Below, piece after piece: positions 54,671-63,701 of a DNA stretch of 64,000 bases (its first letter is position 1; each line of letters starts with the position of its first letter). The stretch spans positions 2,542,001-2,606,000 of the forward strand of contig NZ_RJJY01000001.1 in assembly GCF_003751085.1 (NCBI RefSeq). The letters run 5' to 3'. The stretch is from Micromonospora sp. Llam0. Its GTDB lineage: Bacteria > Actinomycetota > Actinomycetes > Mycobacteriales > Micromonosporaceae. The notes below the pieces were generated by a model. That model saw only the letters and a program-made list of their open reading frames with translations. It was not told the DNA's origin and did no database searches. The translations under genes were made by a program, and so were the position numbers.

Positions 54671-55042
54671 TCACCTGCCAGTTCGTCGAAAGCCGTTTCG
54701 CCGACCGCTACCCACAGGCCCAGAACTGCGAGGTCGGACCGGCTGATCAGCCGGTCCGTCGACGGCACCGGGGCTGGAGAACGACACCGAAGGCGCCGCA
54801 GGACGGGAAGACTTCGGTGGCGGCCATCGCGACGACGCGATCTGGGCCCCGGTAACCGGCAGGGTGGGCGAAATCTGGTCGAGCAAGCGCTGCGCCAGGG
54901 CGGCGTCGATCTCGAGGTCTGCGCTGATGCGAACATCAGCCGCGGTCGCCAGGTCCACGACGTCGTCGCTGGTGAACGTATCAGCTCCGAGAGTACTCAG
55001 CCGTTGCGCGAACTCCTGGACATTGATCATTTGCAGCCTCAT
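54671..55042 (-). CDS. Hypothetical protein, possibly frameshifted
   Basis: From ATG 55042 (or ATG 55030, MINVQEFAQRLSTLGADTF) the first about 70 residues look like a real acidic helical protein (TSDDVVDLATAADVRISADL). The second half becomes Pro/Ser/Arg-rich and looks like an out-of-frame reading, so the gene may be broken near 54850. No family recognised. Confidence 0.35.
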   Translation of the reverse strand: MRLQMINVQEFAQRLSTLGADTFTSDDVVDLATAADVRISADLEIDAALAQRLLDQISPTLPVTGAQIASSRWPPPKSSRPAAPSVSFSSPGAVDGPADQPVRPRSSGPVGSGRRNGFRRTGR

Positions 55043-55230
55043 CGTCGGATTGTTGGTTATCCACCGTAACCCCCGCTTCGGTCGGCGGATCGTGCGCCCG
55101 CCGTGCGGGCCACTGCGGCCGACAGTCGGCGCCGGCAACTGCGACCGCTGCGCGGCAGTCCGCAACTCTTCGGTGAGCTAATCGCGCGCGGGGCCGGCAG
55201 GGCTGTCACGCTCTGTGCTACCCATGCTGC

Positions 55231-55260
55231 CCCACGACGCCCCACGACGCCCCACGACGC
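55231..55260. repeat. Three tandem copies of a 10-bp unit
   Basis: CCCACGACGC occurs three times head to tail in a stretch without a supported gene (55043-55302). Function unknown; probably slippage. Confidence 0.85.
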
Positions 55261-55302
55261 CCGGAAATGCCGCCGCGCGGGCGCTGCTGAACGTCGAGGG
55301 AC

Positions 55303-55692
55303 TCAGCCCTCAAGGAGGAGCGTGTCGTCACGGCAGGAACGTGCACCACACCGGGAACGGTGCAGGTGGCTGCGCCTTCCGCATGTCCGTGTCCGTGGCT
55401 TAATCGGTGATGTCGACCAGTTCGCTCCAGGAAACGACACCGGCTCCGGGTCCACAGCGGCCAGCTGCACAACCTCGACAGCGTCGCCGGTCACCACGGA
55501 GGGCGCTCGGAATGGAAGGGTCTCCGGTGGGAATGAGGACAGCGAACATCTCAGTTGGCCCGCCTGCTGGTCGTACCACGCGTAGAACGTGCCCGAGCTA
55601 TGAGTGGCCAGACGCTGGCGGAGCTCCGCTGCGACGACCCGGAGCGCCGCCACGACCGCAGGCACGTCGCTGCTCCCCCGGAGCTTCGCCAA
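55303..55692 (-). CDS. Hypothetical protein
   Basis: 129 residues, MAKLRGSSDVPAVVAALRVV followed by GTFYAWYDQQAGQLRCSLSS and VTGDAVEVVQLAAVDPEPVS. These first about 85 residues have natural codon and residue balance. The tail is Arg-rich. Another frame of the same strand gives VVSWSELVDITD before TAA around 55400, so a frameshift near 55440 is possible. No family recognised. Confidence 0.4.
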   Translation of the reverse strand: MAKLRGSSDVPAVVAALRVVAAELRQRLATHSSGTFYAWYDQQAGQLRCSLSSFPPETLPFRAPSVVTGDAVEVVQLAAVDPEPVSFPGANWSTSPIKPRTRTCGRRSHLHRSRCGARSCRDDTLLLEG

Positions 55693-55737
55693 ATGCGCTC
55701 TGCGGCACCGGCCAGTAAGGCTGTAGTATCAGCGCAT

Positions 55738-55754
55738 GCGCACTCAAAGTGCGC
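55738..55754. promoter_or_regulatory. Perfect 7-3-7 palindrome
   Basis: GCGCACT-CAA-AGTGCGC lies 46 bases before the hypothetical gene start at 55692 and 53 bases past the recombinase stop. It could be an operator or a short hairpin between the two genes. Confidence 0.5.
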
Positions 55755-55806
55755 GTAGGTGCGGACGGTGGGGATTCTCGGACACGTTAACCCCCACGGG
55801 TGGTCT

Positions 55807-57315
55807 TCACGGTAGATGAAGCGCCTCGGTGGGGTTTTCTGCTGCCCTGCGCTGGTGTGGGATCGCGGCTGGCCGGTGTATCGCCGACCGGGTGGGGATA
55901 TCCATGACGGTCAGCGTTCCACCAATGGCGCAAGTGACGTGGACATCGTGTTCGAGCAGCGCGGCTACGACGGCGTTGGGGTCGGCGGCCGGGATACCGA
56001 GCCGCTGGGCAAGTTGTCTGATCGCTTTGGCTTCGTGGATGTAGACGTTGCGCGGCCGGGTCACCCCGTCTGCCGCTGTGGTGCGATGACCGTGGCGGCA
56101 GCGGTAGGCGGCGTGCTTGTTGACCCAGTGTGCGTCGAGAGTCCGGCCGCATTCCTGGCAGCGGATCAGTCCGGTGAGCAGATAGCGACCGCTTCCGCTG
56201 TCGGCCGGTGCCGGTCGGGCGTCGGCCTGCTGGGCGGCAACAAAGTCGCGTTCGCTGACCAGCGGCGGATGGGCGATGTCCTGGGAGATGACCCACTGTT
56301 GCATCAGACTCCAGCGGCGCACCTCCGAATGACCAAGAAGATCATCGGCGGCGTCGAGCGGGCCGCGGTCAGTGTGCTGCCGGTTCCAGACCTGCCGACC
56401 TGTGTATCGAGGGTTGGCCAGGATCGACGCCACCGTACGCAGCGTCCATCCCGCACCACTACGGTGCGGGTTACGACCCGGGTCAACGCTGGACGGGCAT
56501 GGGACGCGACGGTCGTTGAGATCACGGGCGATCCCGGCCACGCTGCGCCCGGTGAGGCGTTGGGCGAACATCCACCGCACGTGCGGCGCGGTGGACGGGT
56601 CGGGTTCCAGCCGGTGGGCCACGCGTCCCCACTTGGCATGGGCCGGGTTCGGGTGCGGCCCCGCCGCGACGAGGCGGTACCCGTACGGCGGCCGGCCGCC
56701 GAGATGACGGCCCTGCTCGATCACCTGGGCGCGCATGGCCGCCTTCGCCCGAAACCGGGAGCGCTGGACCTCCCGTTTCGAGTGCACGCCGAGCAGGGCC
56801 AGTAGTGACAGGTGATGCTCGTTGCCGGTGTCGACCGGGCCATCGAGCTCGGGCAACCACAACCGCACCCCGTACAGATCGAACAGTGGCGCGAGTTCAC
56901 GGAACTGGTTGCCGTAGAAGGCCCGCTCGAACTCGCCCACGACCACCGCATTGAACCCCCGGCCGGGATCAGCCAGACCTGCCAGCAACCGGGCGGCTTG
57001 CGGACGACGCTGCCAGGGCACCTGCCGGGAACAACCCACATCGAAGAAGTCGGCCACGATCGCACCCCGGCCCGCGATCGTCTCCTCAGCGACGTCCCGC
57101 TGCCACCGCGCCGACGACAACCGATCCTGGAACTCCCGGGTCGACATCCGTCCGTAGAAGGCGAACCGTATCCCCGCGGAAGCCGACGGTGGTGTCGGGC
57201 ACCGCATCCGTGTGCGGCCCCGCCGGTCCGGCTGCCGCAGCCACCAGCCGAGCAGATCAGGACCGTCCGACTCCGGTGAGTACCGCACCAGGACCCTCCC
57301 GCGCAGAGACTCCAC
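55807..57315 (-). CDS. Large serine recombinase
   Basis: 502 residues from GTG 57315; ATG 57207 is a likely alternative that removes 36 weakly coding residues. Resolvase domain with FAFYGRMSTREFQDR (catalytic Ser), VVVGEFERAFYGNQF and a long recombinase domain starting GGRPPYGYRLV. A zinc ribbon (CQECGRTL ... YRCRHGH) and the C-terminal part typical of phage/ICE integrases follow. It cuts and rejoins att sites through a Ser-DNA link. No phage genes, excisionase or att pair were recognised nearby, so it may be an orphan from an integrated element. Confidence 0.9.
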   Translation of the reverse strand: MESLRGRVLVRYSPESDGPDLLGWWLRQPDRRGRTRMRCPTPPSASAGIRFAFYGRMSTREFQDRLSSARWQRDVAEETIAGRGAIVADFFDVGCSRQVPWQRRPQAARLLAGLADPGRGFNAVVVGEFERAFYGNQFRELAPLFDLYGVRLWLPELDGPVDTGNEHHLSLLALLGVHSKREVQRSRFRAKAAMRAQVIEQGRHLGGRPPYGYRLVAAGPHPNPAHAKWGRVAHRLEPDPSTAPHVRWMFAQRLTGRSVAGIARDLNDRRVPCPSSVDPGRNPHRSGAGWTLRTVASILANPRYTGRQVWNRQHTDRGPLDAADDLLGHSEVRRWSLMQQWVISQDIAHPPLVSERDFVAAQQADARPAPADSGSGRYLLTGLIRCQECGRTLDAHWVNKHAAYRCRHGHRTTAADGVTRPRNVYIHEAKAIRQLAQRLGIPAADPNAVVAALLEHDVHVTCAIGGTLTVMDIPTRSAIHRPAAIPHQRRAAENPTEALHLP

Positions 57316-57542
57316 AAAAAATTACAGCTGTCGATGCAAGTGGACAACGATGCGGCGGTCGGTGAGACTCGGCTTCCCGCACGACGGCAAAGCCCGCCCA
57401 AGACGACCATGGAGCCCGAGGGGAACCGGTCAAGGAGATTACAGCGGTTGAATAGCTGGGGTCTGTTGGTCGGTTCGGGTCTGGTTGATCACAGGCGGCG
57501 TGTCGGCGTGACCACCGATGACGGCCGGTCTATGCCGGAGGT

Positions 57543-58034
57543 ATGAGGTACGCCGATAGTGGTGGTCTGTCCGCCGGCGGGCGGGCCAAGCGGGAAGAGA
57601 TGCGGATGCGGGCGGCGCGGATGTTCGCCGCCGGTGTGCCCGCGACCGAGGTCGCGGCCCGGCTGCGGGTGTCGACGAAGTCGGCCTACCAGTGGCGGCG
57701 CCGCTGGCAGGCCGGCGGGATGACCGCCCTCGCCTCGACCGGACCCGGCGGAACCATCTGCCGGCTCTCACCCGATCAGCTGCTGCGACTACGCGCCGAG
57801 CTGGACCTCGGACCAGCCGAACACGGCTGGAGCGAGGACCAACGCTGGACCCTCGCCCGGGTCGCCACGCTCATCGGACGGTTGTTCCACACCTCCTACA
57901 CCCTGCGCGGAGTGTCCTACCTGCTGCACCGCATCGGCTACACCCCGCAGGTCCCGAAGCATCGGGCGGTCCAACGCGACGAGGACGCTATCGCCGCCTG
58001 GCGGGCCACGACCTGGGCCAAGGTACGAGGCTAG
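57543..58034 (+). CDS. IS630 transposase, first reading frame
   Basis: 163 residues. Helix-turn-helix region AARMFAAGVPATEVAARLRV followed by SAYQWRRRWQAGGMTALAST, then a winged region GWSEDQRWTLARVATLIG and LHRIGYTPQVP. ATG 57543 is just inside the left repeat. It ends at TAG 58034, where the catalytic part goes on in another frame, a common arrangement in IS630 elements made by ribosomal frameshifting. Confidence 0.85.
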   Translation: MRYADSGGLSAGGRAKREEMRMRAARMFAAGVPATEVAARLRVSTKSAYQWRRRWQAGGMTALASTGPGGTICRLSPDQLLRLRAELDLGPAEHGWSEDQRWTLARVATLIGRLFHTSYTLRGVSYLLHRIGYTPQVPKHRAVQRDEDAIAAWRATTWAKVRG

Positions 58035-58501
58035 CGGCGGCGACCGGGGCGTGGATCGTCTTCGAGGACGAGGCCGGACAGACCCTGCGACCACCACGGG
58101 CCACCACCTGGGCCCGCAGAGGACACACACCCGTCGTGCGAGTCAACGCCAAGGGCTCGGGCCGGGTCTCGATCGCCGGCCTGGTCTGCCTCAAACCCGG
58201 CCGGCGCGGCCACGTCTTCTACCGGCTCCGTGTGCACCGCAACCGCGCCGGTGAACGCCGCAGCCTGTCCGAGGACGACTACGCAGCCCTGATCACCGCC
58301 GCGCACCACCAACTCCACGCCCCGATCATCCTGATCTGGGACGGGGTCAACACCCACACCAGCACCACGATGCGTCGCCTGACCGCCGCCCGTCACCGGT
58401 GGCTGACCGTGGTCCAGCTACCCGCGTACGCCCCGGACCTCAACCCCGTCGAGAGTCTGTGGTCGACAGTGAAGTTTTCTCAACAACGAATGGTTCGTTG
58501 A
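58020..58501 (+). pseudogene. IS630 transposase catalytic part, cut by IS5-type insertion
   Basis: Frame shifted relative to the first part: GAWIVFEDEAGQTLRPPRAT (first Asp), HAPIILIWDGVNTHTS (second Asp) and LPAYAPDLNPVESLWS (final Glu). The DDE triad is present, but the frame leaves IS630 sequence after ESLWST and ends in the inner element. Confidence 0.85.
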
Positions 58502-59451
58502 ATGGTGCGACACGCACATAAGGGGCAATAGCGACGATTCTTGTGGGACGTGAGGTCCTCCGATAAACCGGTCTCACCACAAGAATCCGTCACCAAGAGG
58601 ACCCCACGTGATCACTTATCGTGCCACACTCGACGTCCCGAGGGAACTCGTCTCCTACGTGGCGAGTCTGCTACGCGCCCACCGGCGGTCGCTGGGCACA
58701 CGCAGGAAGACCCGACTGCTCACCTGCTGGCGGCAGGCGGTGTTCGGCCTTGTCTGGTTCCGTAACCGCGGCGTGGACATCCCCCAGCTCGGCGCCGGGT
58801 TCGGGCTGTCCCGGGCCACCTCCTACCGCTACCACGACGAGGTCTTGGCGGTGCTGTCCGCGCAGGCGCCGGATCTGTCCGAGGCCCTCGACCGGGTCGA
58901 AGCCGAGGGCTGGTCACACCTGATCCTCGACGGCAAGGTCGTGGACAGCGACCGGTACGCGGAGAAGACAGCCAACAGGAAGGGCGAGACCATCGACGCC
59001 TACTACTCCGGAAAGACCCACGACTTCGGCGGCAACGTCCAGGCGCTGATGCGCCCCGACGGGTTCCCGGTATGGGTCTCCGGTGTCGCTCCCGGCTCAG
59101 TCCATGACCTACGTATCGCCCAGGAAGAGGTCCTCGGCGCGCTCTACGCGGCCGCCGCTCGCGGACTACCCACCTTGGCGGATTCCGGGTACGAAGGTGC
59201 AGGTCAGGGCGTACACACCCCCGTGAAGAAGCCGACCAGTGGACACCGGCTCCACGTCGACAACCGGACCTACAACATGCTCCTGCGTGCGATGCGGTGC
59301 CTCGGCGAACGCGGATTCGCGCTATTGAGCCAGAGGTGGCGCGTCCTGCAAGGTGTCACGACTCCGCCGACGAAGATCGGCGACATAGCGAAAGCCGCCC
59401 TCGTGCTACTTCACTTTGAACATGGTTACAGATCTTGTTGAGATAACTTCA
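58470..59451 (+). mobile_element. IS5-type element nested in the IS630 element
   Basis: About 982 bases. Terminal repeats TGAAGTTTTCTCAACAA (58470-58486) and TTGTTGAGATAACTTCA (59435-59451) match in 16 of 17 positions as inverted copies. The element carries one intact transposase gene, so it is the younger insertion and may still be mobile. I could not settle the target duplication; a 2-bp CA is one reading. Confidence 0.85.
58608..59441 (+). CDS. IS5-family transposase (DDE_Tnp_4 type)
   Basis: 277 residues, intact. HTH-like GVDIPQLGAGFGLSRATSYR, catalytic Asp in HLILDGKVVDSDRY, FGGNVQALMRPDGFPVW, and second Asp in LADSGYEGA. GTG 58608 has AAGAGG upstream. The stop lies inside the right terminal repeat, so coding covers the whole element. 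Confidence 0.88.
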   Translation: MITYRATLDVPRELVSYVASLLRAHRRSLGTRRKTRLLTCWRQAVFGLVWFRNRGVDIPQLGAGFGLSRATSYRYHDEVLAVLSAQAPDLSEALDRVEAEGWSHLILDGKVVDSDRYAEKTANRKGETIDAYYSGKTHDFGGNVQALMRPDGFPVWVSGVAPGSVHDLRIAQEEVLGALYAAAARGLPTLADSGYEGAGQGVHTPVKKPTSGHRLHVDNRTYNMLLRAMRCLGERGFALLSQRWRVLQGVTTPPTKIGDIAKAALVLLHFEHGYRSC

Positions 59452-59604
59452 ATGAAAGCCGGCCTGGGCAACCTCGCCGTCGACGGCGTGGACCACCTCG
59501 CCGCGATCATCCGCAACCGGCTCAAACGCATCCAGTACCGGCCGGAGCTGATACCCGGCTTCCTCGCCCAGACCGGACTCACCCTCGAACCGGAACCACC
59601 ATGA
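59452..59604 (+). pseudogene. IS630 transposase C-terminal fragment
   Basis: Reads MKAGLGNLAVDGVDHLAAII, then RNRLKRIQYRPELIPGFLAQ and TGLTLEPEPP to TGA at 59602-59604, the usual end of IS630 transposases. It belongs to the part cut at about 58469. Confidence 0.85.
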
Positions 59605-59653
59605 CAACTACAGACCCCAGCTATTCAACCGCTGTAGCGGGCCGGGGTATGGG

Positions 59654-60016
59654 TCATTGGGCCGGCGCGGTGACCACCGACAGTTCCAGGATCGGCGGCA
59701 GCGGTGCCACTCCGGGTCCACCGTCGAGCACCCATCCGATCAGGTCATCGTCGATCGCCGGGGCGTCGACCAGCCCGAACCAGACCGGACGGGCGCCTGC
59801 CCGACGGGTCGCCGGGGTGGGATGCACCACGATCACGTTGGCCTGGTCGCAGACGTCCAGACACTGGCTTGTGCGTACCCGGTGCCGCCCGGTCAACGCC
59901 TCCCGCAGCCGCCGCAGTTGGCCGTCGTGGTCCACGGCCGGGCGTTTGGACGGGTTGCCGCAGCAGCAGTCCCGGCACACGGTCACCGTGCATCCGACAG
60001 GCCCGGTCGTTGTCAC
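59654..60016 (-). CDS. Small thioredoxin-like (2Fe-2S) ferredoxin protein
   Basis: 120 residues with VTVCRDCCCGNPSKRPAVDH and TSQCLDVCDQANVIVVHPTP, the Cys pattern of thioredoxin-fold ferredoxins (C-x2-C-C-C and C-x3-C). GTG 60016 overlaps the stop of the FhuF-like reductase (GTGA), so the two are coupled. It may pass electrons for siderophore-metal reduction. It resembles the gene at 38953-39288. Confidence 0.8.
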   Translation of the reverse strand: MTTTGPVGCTVTVCRDCCCGNPSKRPAVDHDGQLRRLREALTGRHRVRTSQCLDVCDQANVIVVHPTPATRRAGARPVWFGLVDAPAIDDDLIGWVLDGGPGVAPLPPILELSVVTAPAQ

Positions 60017-60855
60017 TGGCGTGTCTCCTCGTCATCATGACCCCATGGGTCGGGTCGTCCGGCACGGTCACGGCGCCAGCGATGCAGCCGAGGGCACGCT
60101 GTGCAGTGTCCGGCCTCGTCACCGCCGCTGAAGGGGTCGGAGTGGATCCGGTACAGCAGGCAGCAGGTGCCGTTGATCAGCAGGATGTCGCTGGCGGCTA
60201 CCGCTGTATCGTCCAGGCGGGGCCGGGTGCGCAGCGGCACACGCCTGGCGAGGCGGTCGGTGAGCCGGCCGGCCGCAATCCATGCGGTCGCCGGCTCCGG
60301 ACCGGCGGCCAGGGCGCGGCGGTGGATCTGGTCAGCGACGTGCCCCCACAGGCCGGGCAGGCCGTAGCGGGTCAGGGCAGCGACATACGCGAATACCGGG
60401 GCGAGGAAGGCTGTGATCTCGTCGGCCGCGGCGTCGAGCAGGTCGCCGTCGGCCGGCAGGTCGGGTTCGCCGAGGTGGCGCAGGCGTGCCCCGGGTACGG
60501 CGATCGCGTCGAACCACCGGCCGTCGGGGTGCACCCGGGCATCGACCGGGCCGTCGCGGAGGGTCCATAGTGCGCTGTGTGCGGTGACGGCGGCGGCGAT
60601 CGGTCCGGCGACGGCGTGGGCGAGGTACAGTCCGTGGAACGCCCCGGCGACGCCGGGATCGCCGCAGGCGTCGGTGGCGAGCATCGCGTCGACCGAGCGT
60701 TGGACCGCGTCGACGCGGCCGAGGCCGGTCAGGTCCACCCACTCCCGCCCGTTCGCAGGGTCGGGTGGTGCGCTGCTCAGCTGCAGGTCGCCGCAGCGCG
60801 CGGTCACGGCGGCCAGCAGCTGGTCGAGCGTCCCGACGCGGTCGGCTCCGGTCAC
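60013..60855 (-). CDS. FhuF-like (2Fe-2S) ferric-siderophore reductase
   Basis: 280 residues. The C-terminal cluster-binding motif LINGTCCLLYRI followed by GHCTACPR (C-C, then C-x2-C) is the hallmark of FhuF and related IucA/IucC-C-terminal-domain proteins. The helical N-terminal part with HGLYLAHAVAGPIAAAV fits. It reduces ferric siderophore in the cytoplasm to free iron. GTG 60855 overlaps the binding-protein stop; its own stop overlaps the ferredoxin gene. Confidence 0.87.
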   Translation of the reverse strand: MTGADRVGTLDQLLAAVTARCGDLQLSSAPPDPANGREWVDLTGLGRVDAVQRSVDAMLATDACGDPGVAGAFHGLYLAHAVAGPIAAAVTAHSALWTLRDGPVDARVHPDGRWFDAIAVPGARLRHLGEPDLPADGDLLDAAADEITAFLAPVFAYVAALTRYGLPGLWGHVADQIHRRALAAGPEPATAWIAAGRLTDRLARRVPLRTRPRLDDTAVAASDILLINGTCCLLYRIHSDPFSGGDEAGHCTACPRLHRWRRDRAGRPDPWGHDDEETRQ

Positions 60856-61922
60856 TGGAACCGGTCGGGGTGCAGCGCCCGGGCGATCTGCGCCGCAGTG
60901 TCGGCGTTGCGGATTCCGCTGAACAGACCGGGGAAGGGCACGACGACGAACCGCTGGTCGCGTACGGCGGCCACGTCGGACAGCGCGGGGGCGGCGAGGT
61001 ACTTGTCGATCTCCTTCTGTCCGTCGGCGACGGTCATGTCCGCGCCGCAGCAGGGGGCTAGCACGATGACGTCGGGGTCGCGGCGTACGAAGTCCTCGAC
61101 GGAGACGCTGGCCTGGCGGGTGGCGACGTCCGCGTAGGCGTTAGTGCCGCCAGCGATGTCGATGATCTCCTGGGTGATACCGCTGCCGCCCTGGACCGAT
61201 ACGGTCCCGTCGTCGCGGAGGGTGCCGACGGCAACGCTGACCGAGGTGTCTGCACCGCTGACGCGCTGACGGGTGTCGTCGACGGTGGCTTGCATCGCGG
61301 CGATGATCTCGGCCGCCCGGTCCGCTGCGCCGAGGAGGTCACCGACCTGGGTGATGTCGGCGTAGGTCGTTTCGAACGTGGCCTGCGTCAGCTGCAGCGG
61401 GTTGCCCTCCCCCGGCTCCCCCGCTGGACACCATTCACCGAAGACGTAGCTTTCGATACCCTGCTGCGCCAGGTCGTCCTGGCTGCCGAGGACGGCGGGG
61501 GTGAAGGCGTCGTTGAAGGCGCTGAGCACGAAGTCCGGAGACAGCGAGTAGAGCCGTTCCTTGCTGGGATAGTCGTCGTTGTACGGCACATCGGCCTGTG
61601 CTGCGGCGTACTCGGGCAGGATCTCGTTGTCCAGGAAGGCCGAGCCGATGAGCCGGTCGCTGGCACCGAGTGCGTGCACCAGCTCGATGGCCGGGTGGAA
61701 GACAGCGAAGATTCGCTCTGGCGAGGTCTCCAGGGTGATCGTGCGCTGGCACGTTTCTACGGTGATCGGGCCGGTGGCTGCAGTCGGCGCGGCGGCGGGG
61801 TCGGCCCGGTTGGAGTCGGAGGTGCTGGTGCAGCCGGCGACGGCGACGACGCCGGTGAGGGTGGCTGCGACGACAGCGCGTCGGCTGCGGGTGGGCGCTG
61901 TCACGGTTGGTCCTGTGGTCAT
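60852..61922 (-). CDS. Siderophore/metal-binding lipoprotein of FecCD-type importer
   Basis: 356 residues. N-terminal SRRAVVAATLTGVVAVAGC gives a lipobox with the lipidated Cys. The binding fold has ERIFAVFHPAIELVHALGAS, RLYSLSPDFVLSAFNDAF and a long central helix, like class III (FepB/BtuF) receptors. The acidic CPAGEPGEGNPLQL and APCCGADM stretches add extra Cys residues. ATG 61922 overlaps the second binding-protein gene. Ligand not predictable; position suggests a ferric or zinc metallophore. Confidence 0.9.
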   Translation of the reverse strand: MTTGPTVTAPTRSRRAVVAATLTGVVAVAGCTSTSDSNRADPAAAPTAATGPITVETCQRTITLETSPERIFAVFHPAIELVHALGASDRLIGSAFLDNEILPEYAAAQADVPYNDDYPSKERLYSLSPDFVLSAFNDAFTPAVLGSQDDLAQQGIESYVFGEWCPAGEPGEGNPLQLTQATFETTYADITQVGDLLGAADRAAEIIAAMQATVDDTRQRVSGADTSVSVAVGTLRDDGTVSVQGGSGITQEIIDIAGGTNAYADVATRQASVSVEDFVRRDPDVIVLAPCCGADMTVADGQKEIDKYLAAPALSDVAAVRDQRFVVVPFPGLFSGIRNADTAAQIARALHPDRFQ

Positions 61923-62884
61923 GGTCGCTCCGGTTGATCGGTGGGTTCGATGCCTTGGCTGGCGGGTCCGGCGTCCTGGCCGATGAGTCCGGCGTCAATG
62001 GGCAGATCCGCGAATGCGGTCGCGAGGTACTCGAGCGCGTCGATGTTGTTGGCGCCTTCGACGGTGTCGCGTAGCGGTAGGACGACGGTGGGCAGCTCGC
62101 CGACGCGCCACGCGGTGATCTCGGGTCGGGCCCGCAGGCGGTCGAGCTTGTCCGCTACGTCGAATGGGCCGTAGTCGCTGACGAGCAGCACGTGTGGGCG
62201 GGGTCGCGTGGCGAGCTGGTGCCAGGGCATCCAGCCGTAGGTGAAAGGCAGATCGGTTGTCACGGGTTCACCGCCGACTCGACGCAGCAGATCGGTCACC
62301 ACGGCGGCGCTACCGGCGGTGAGCACGGCGTCGTGGCGGGGCATGTCGAGTACGAAGACCCGTCGTGGTGGGTTGCGTCGTGTTCGCGAGGCGACGGCGT
62401 CGATCCGGGTACGCCAGCCGGCGGCGATCGTCTCGGCCCGGTCGGCGACGCCGAGGGCGTGGCCGAGGGCGATGGTGTCGTTGATCGTCGAGTGGATCGT
62501 GGCCGGTGTGATGACGGGTGCGTCCTCGAGTGCGGCCTCGGTGAGCAGGAACGAGCGGATGCCGCGTCGGGCCAGTGCGGCGCGGGCGCCGAGGGCGCCG
62601 TCGCCGAACGCCTCGTTGTCGCCGGCGACTACCAGGTCGGGGCCGTGGGCAAGGATGTCGGCGAGTGTTGGGAAGCGACGCGGTAGCAACGAGATCTGTG
62701 CTCGGGTAGTGGCGGGCAGCGTCGACCAGCCGCCGTCGGTGTCGTTGGCGGCGACGACGCGGTCGACGGTGCCCAACGCCGCGAGCAGGGACAGTGGGCC
62801 GCTGTCGATGGTGACGACCCGCCGCGCCGGTGCCGCTGCTTCGCCGACGAGGCCCGGCCGGTAGGTCAGCTCGTCACCGGGCAT
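61919..62884 (-). CDS. Class III binding-protein-like protein without signal peptide
   Basis: 321 residues from ATG 62884 ([20 protein letters not shown]). It shows a FepB/BtuF-like fold: VVTIDSGPLSLLAALGTVDR, FPTLADILAHGPDLVVAGDN, RRIPGIRSFLLTEA-type helix and RPHVLLVSDYGPF. No hydrophobic leader or lipobox is present at this start, and the upstream frame is ATPase shadow. It would stay in the cytoplasm unless an unusual export route exists. It overlaps the ATPase by 11 bases and the lipoprotein start by 4. Confidence 0.8.
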   Translation of the reverse strand: MPGDELTYRPGLVGEAAAPARRVVTIDSGPLSLLAALGTVDRVVAANDTDGGWSTLPATTRAQISLLPRRFPTLADILAHGPDLVVAGDNEAFGDGALGARAALARRGIRSFLLTEAALEDAPVITPATIHSTINDTIALGHALGVADRAETIAAGWRTRIDAVASRTRRNPPRRVFVLDMPRHDAVLTAGSAAVVTDLLRRVGGEPVTTDLPFTYGWMPWHQLATRPRPHVLLVSDYGPFDVADKLDRLRARPEITAWRVGELPTVVLPLRDTVEGANNIDALEYLATAFADLPIDAGLIGQDAGPASQGIEPTDQPERP

Positions 62885-63701
62885 TGTCGGCTCCGGTCGG
62901 TGTGTCCGGGACCGGATGCGACGGCGGGGGTCCGAGTGGGGCGTACACGAGTTGGGTTCCTCCGGTGAGTGGGTTGACGACGGTGGCGGCTCGGATGCCG
63001 AAGACCCGCTCGACCAGAGCGGGTTCGATGATCTGCGCCGGGGGGCCGCTGGCGACCAGCGCGCCGGCGTACAACACGTGCACGGCGTCGCAGTACGCCA
63101 ACGCGAGGTTGAGGTCGTGCACGGCGGCCAGCACGGTGAGCTCCAGCCCGCGCAGCAGACGCAGGACCTCGTGCTGCGCGGCGACGTCGAGGTGGTTGGT
63201 GGGTTCGTCGAGCACGAGCAGATCGGCGCGTTGGGCCAGCGCGCGGGCAATGAGTACGCGTTGACGTTCGCCACCGGACAGCGTGGCGAAGGCCCGGTGC
63301 CGCAGATGGGAGGCGTCCACCCGGGTCAGGCAGCGGTCGAGCCAGGCGAGGTCGGCTGCGGTGTCGGGCTCGAATGCCCGCTTGTACGGGGTCAGGCCCA
63401 TGGCGACCACGTCGGCGACGGTCAGTTCGAGCGCGTGGTCGCGTTCCTGCAGGACGACGGCGAGCCGACGGGCCAAGGCACGCGGGCGTAGCTGGGGAAG
63501 GCTCGTACCGTCGAGCCGGACGTCGCCGGAGTCGGGGCGCACGACGCGGTAGCCGGCGCGCAGCAGCGTCGTCTTACCGGCGCCGTTCGGCCCGAGGATG
63601 CCGGTTATCGTGCCGCGTCGTACGGTGATCGAGACGTCCCGCACGAGGTCCCGGCCGCCGACGTGCACGGTGACCGTGTCGAAGTCGAGCGCGCCGGTCA
63701 C
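62874..63701 (-). CDS. FecE/FepC-type ABC importer ATPase
   Basis: 275 residues from GTG 63701, overlapping the permease stop (GTGA). Walker [19 protein letters not shown], signature [17 protein letters not shown], Walker [14 protein letters not shown] and H-loop [10 protein letters not shown] are all intact, typical of siderophore and cobalamin importers. Drives the adjoining FecCD permease. Confidence 0.93.
   Translation of the reverse strand: MTGALDFDTVTVHVGGRDLVRDVSITVRRGTITGILGPNGAGKTTLLRAGYRVVRPDSGDVRLDGTSLPQLRPRALARRLAVVLQERDHALELTVADVVAMGLTPYKRAFEPDTAADLAWLDRCLTRVDASHLRHRAFATLSGGERQRVLIARALAQRADLLVLDEPTNHLDVAAQHEVLRLLRGLELTVLAAVHDLNLALAYCDAVHVLYAGALVASGPPAQIIEPALVERVFGIRAATVVNPLTGGTQLVYAPLGPPPSHPVPDTPTGADNAR

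Larger units (their letters stand above)
57440..59636. mobile_element. IS630-type element with perfect 27-bp inverted repeats, interrupted by an IS5-type element
   Basis: Bases 57440-57466 and 59610-59636 are perfect inverted repeats of 27 bp (inner end GGGGTCTGT, outer end TACAGCGG). Between them lies a two-frame IS630 transposase gene whose 3' part is separated by a second insertion sequence (58470-59451). Removing the inner element restores the transposase C-terminus. Target TA is expected for IS630 elements, but the flanks were not resolved. Confidence 0.88.

Noticed and set aside
55231..55260. CRISPR array
   Set aside because: Only three directly abutting 10-mers, no spacers, no cas genes.
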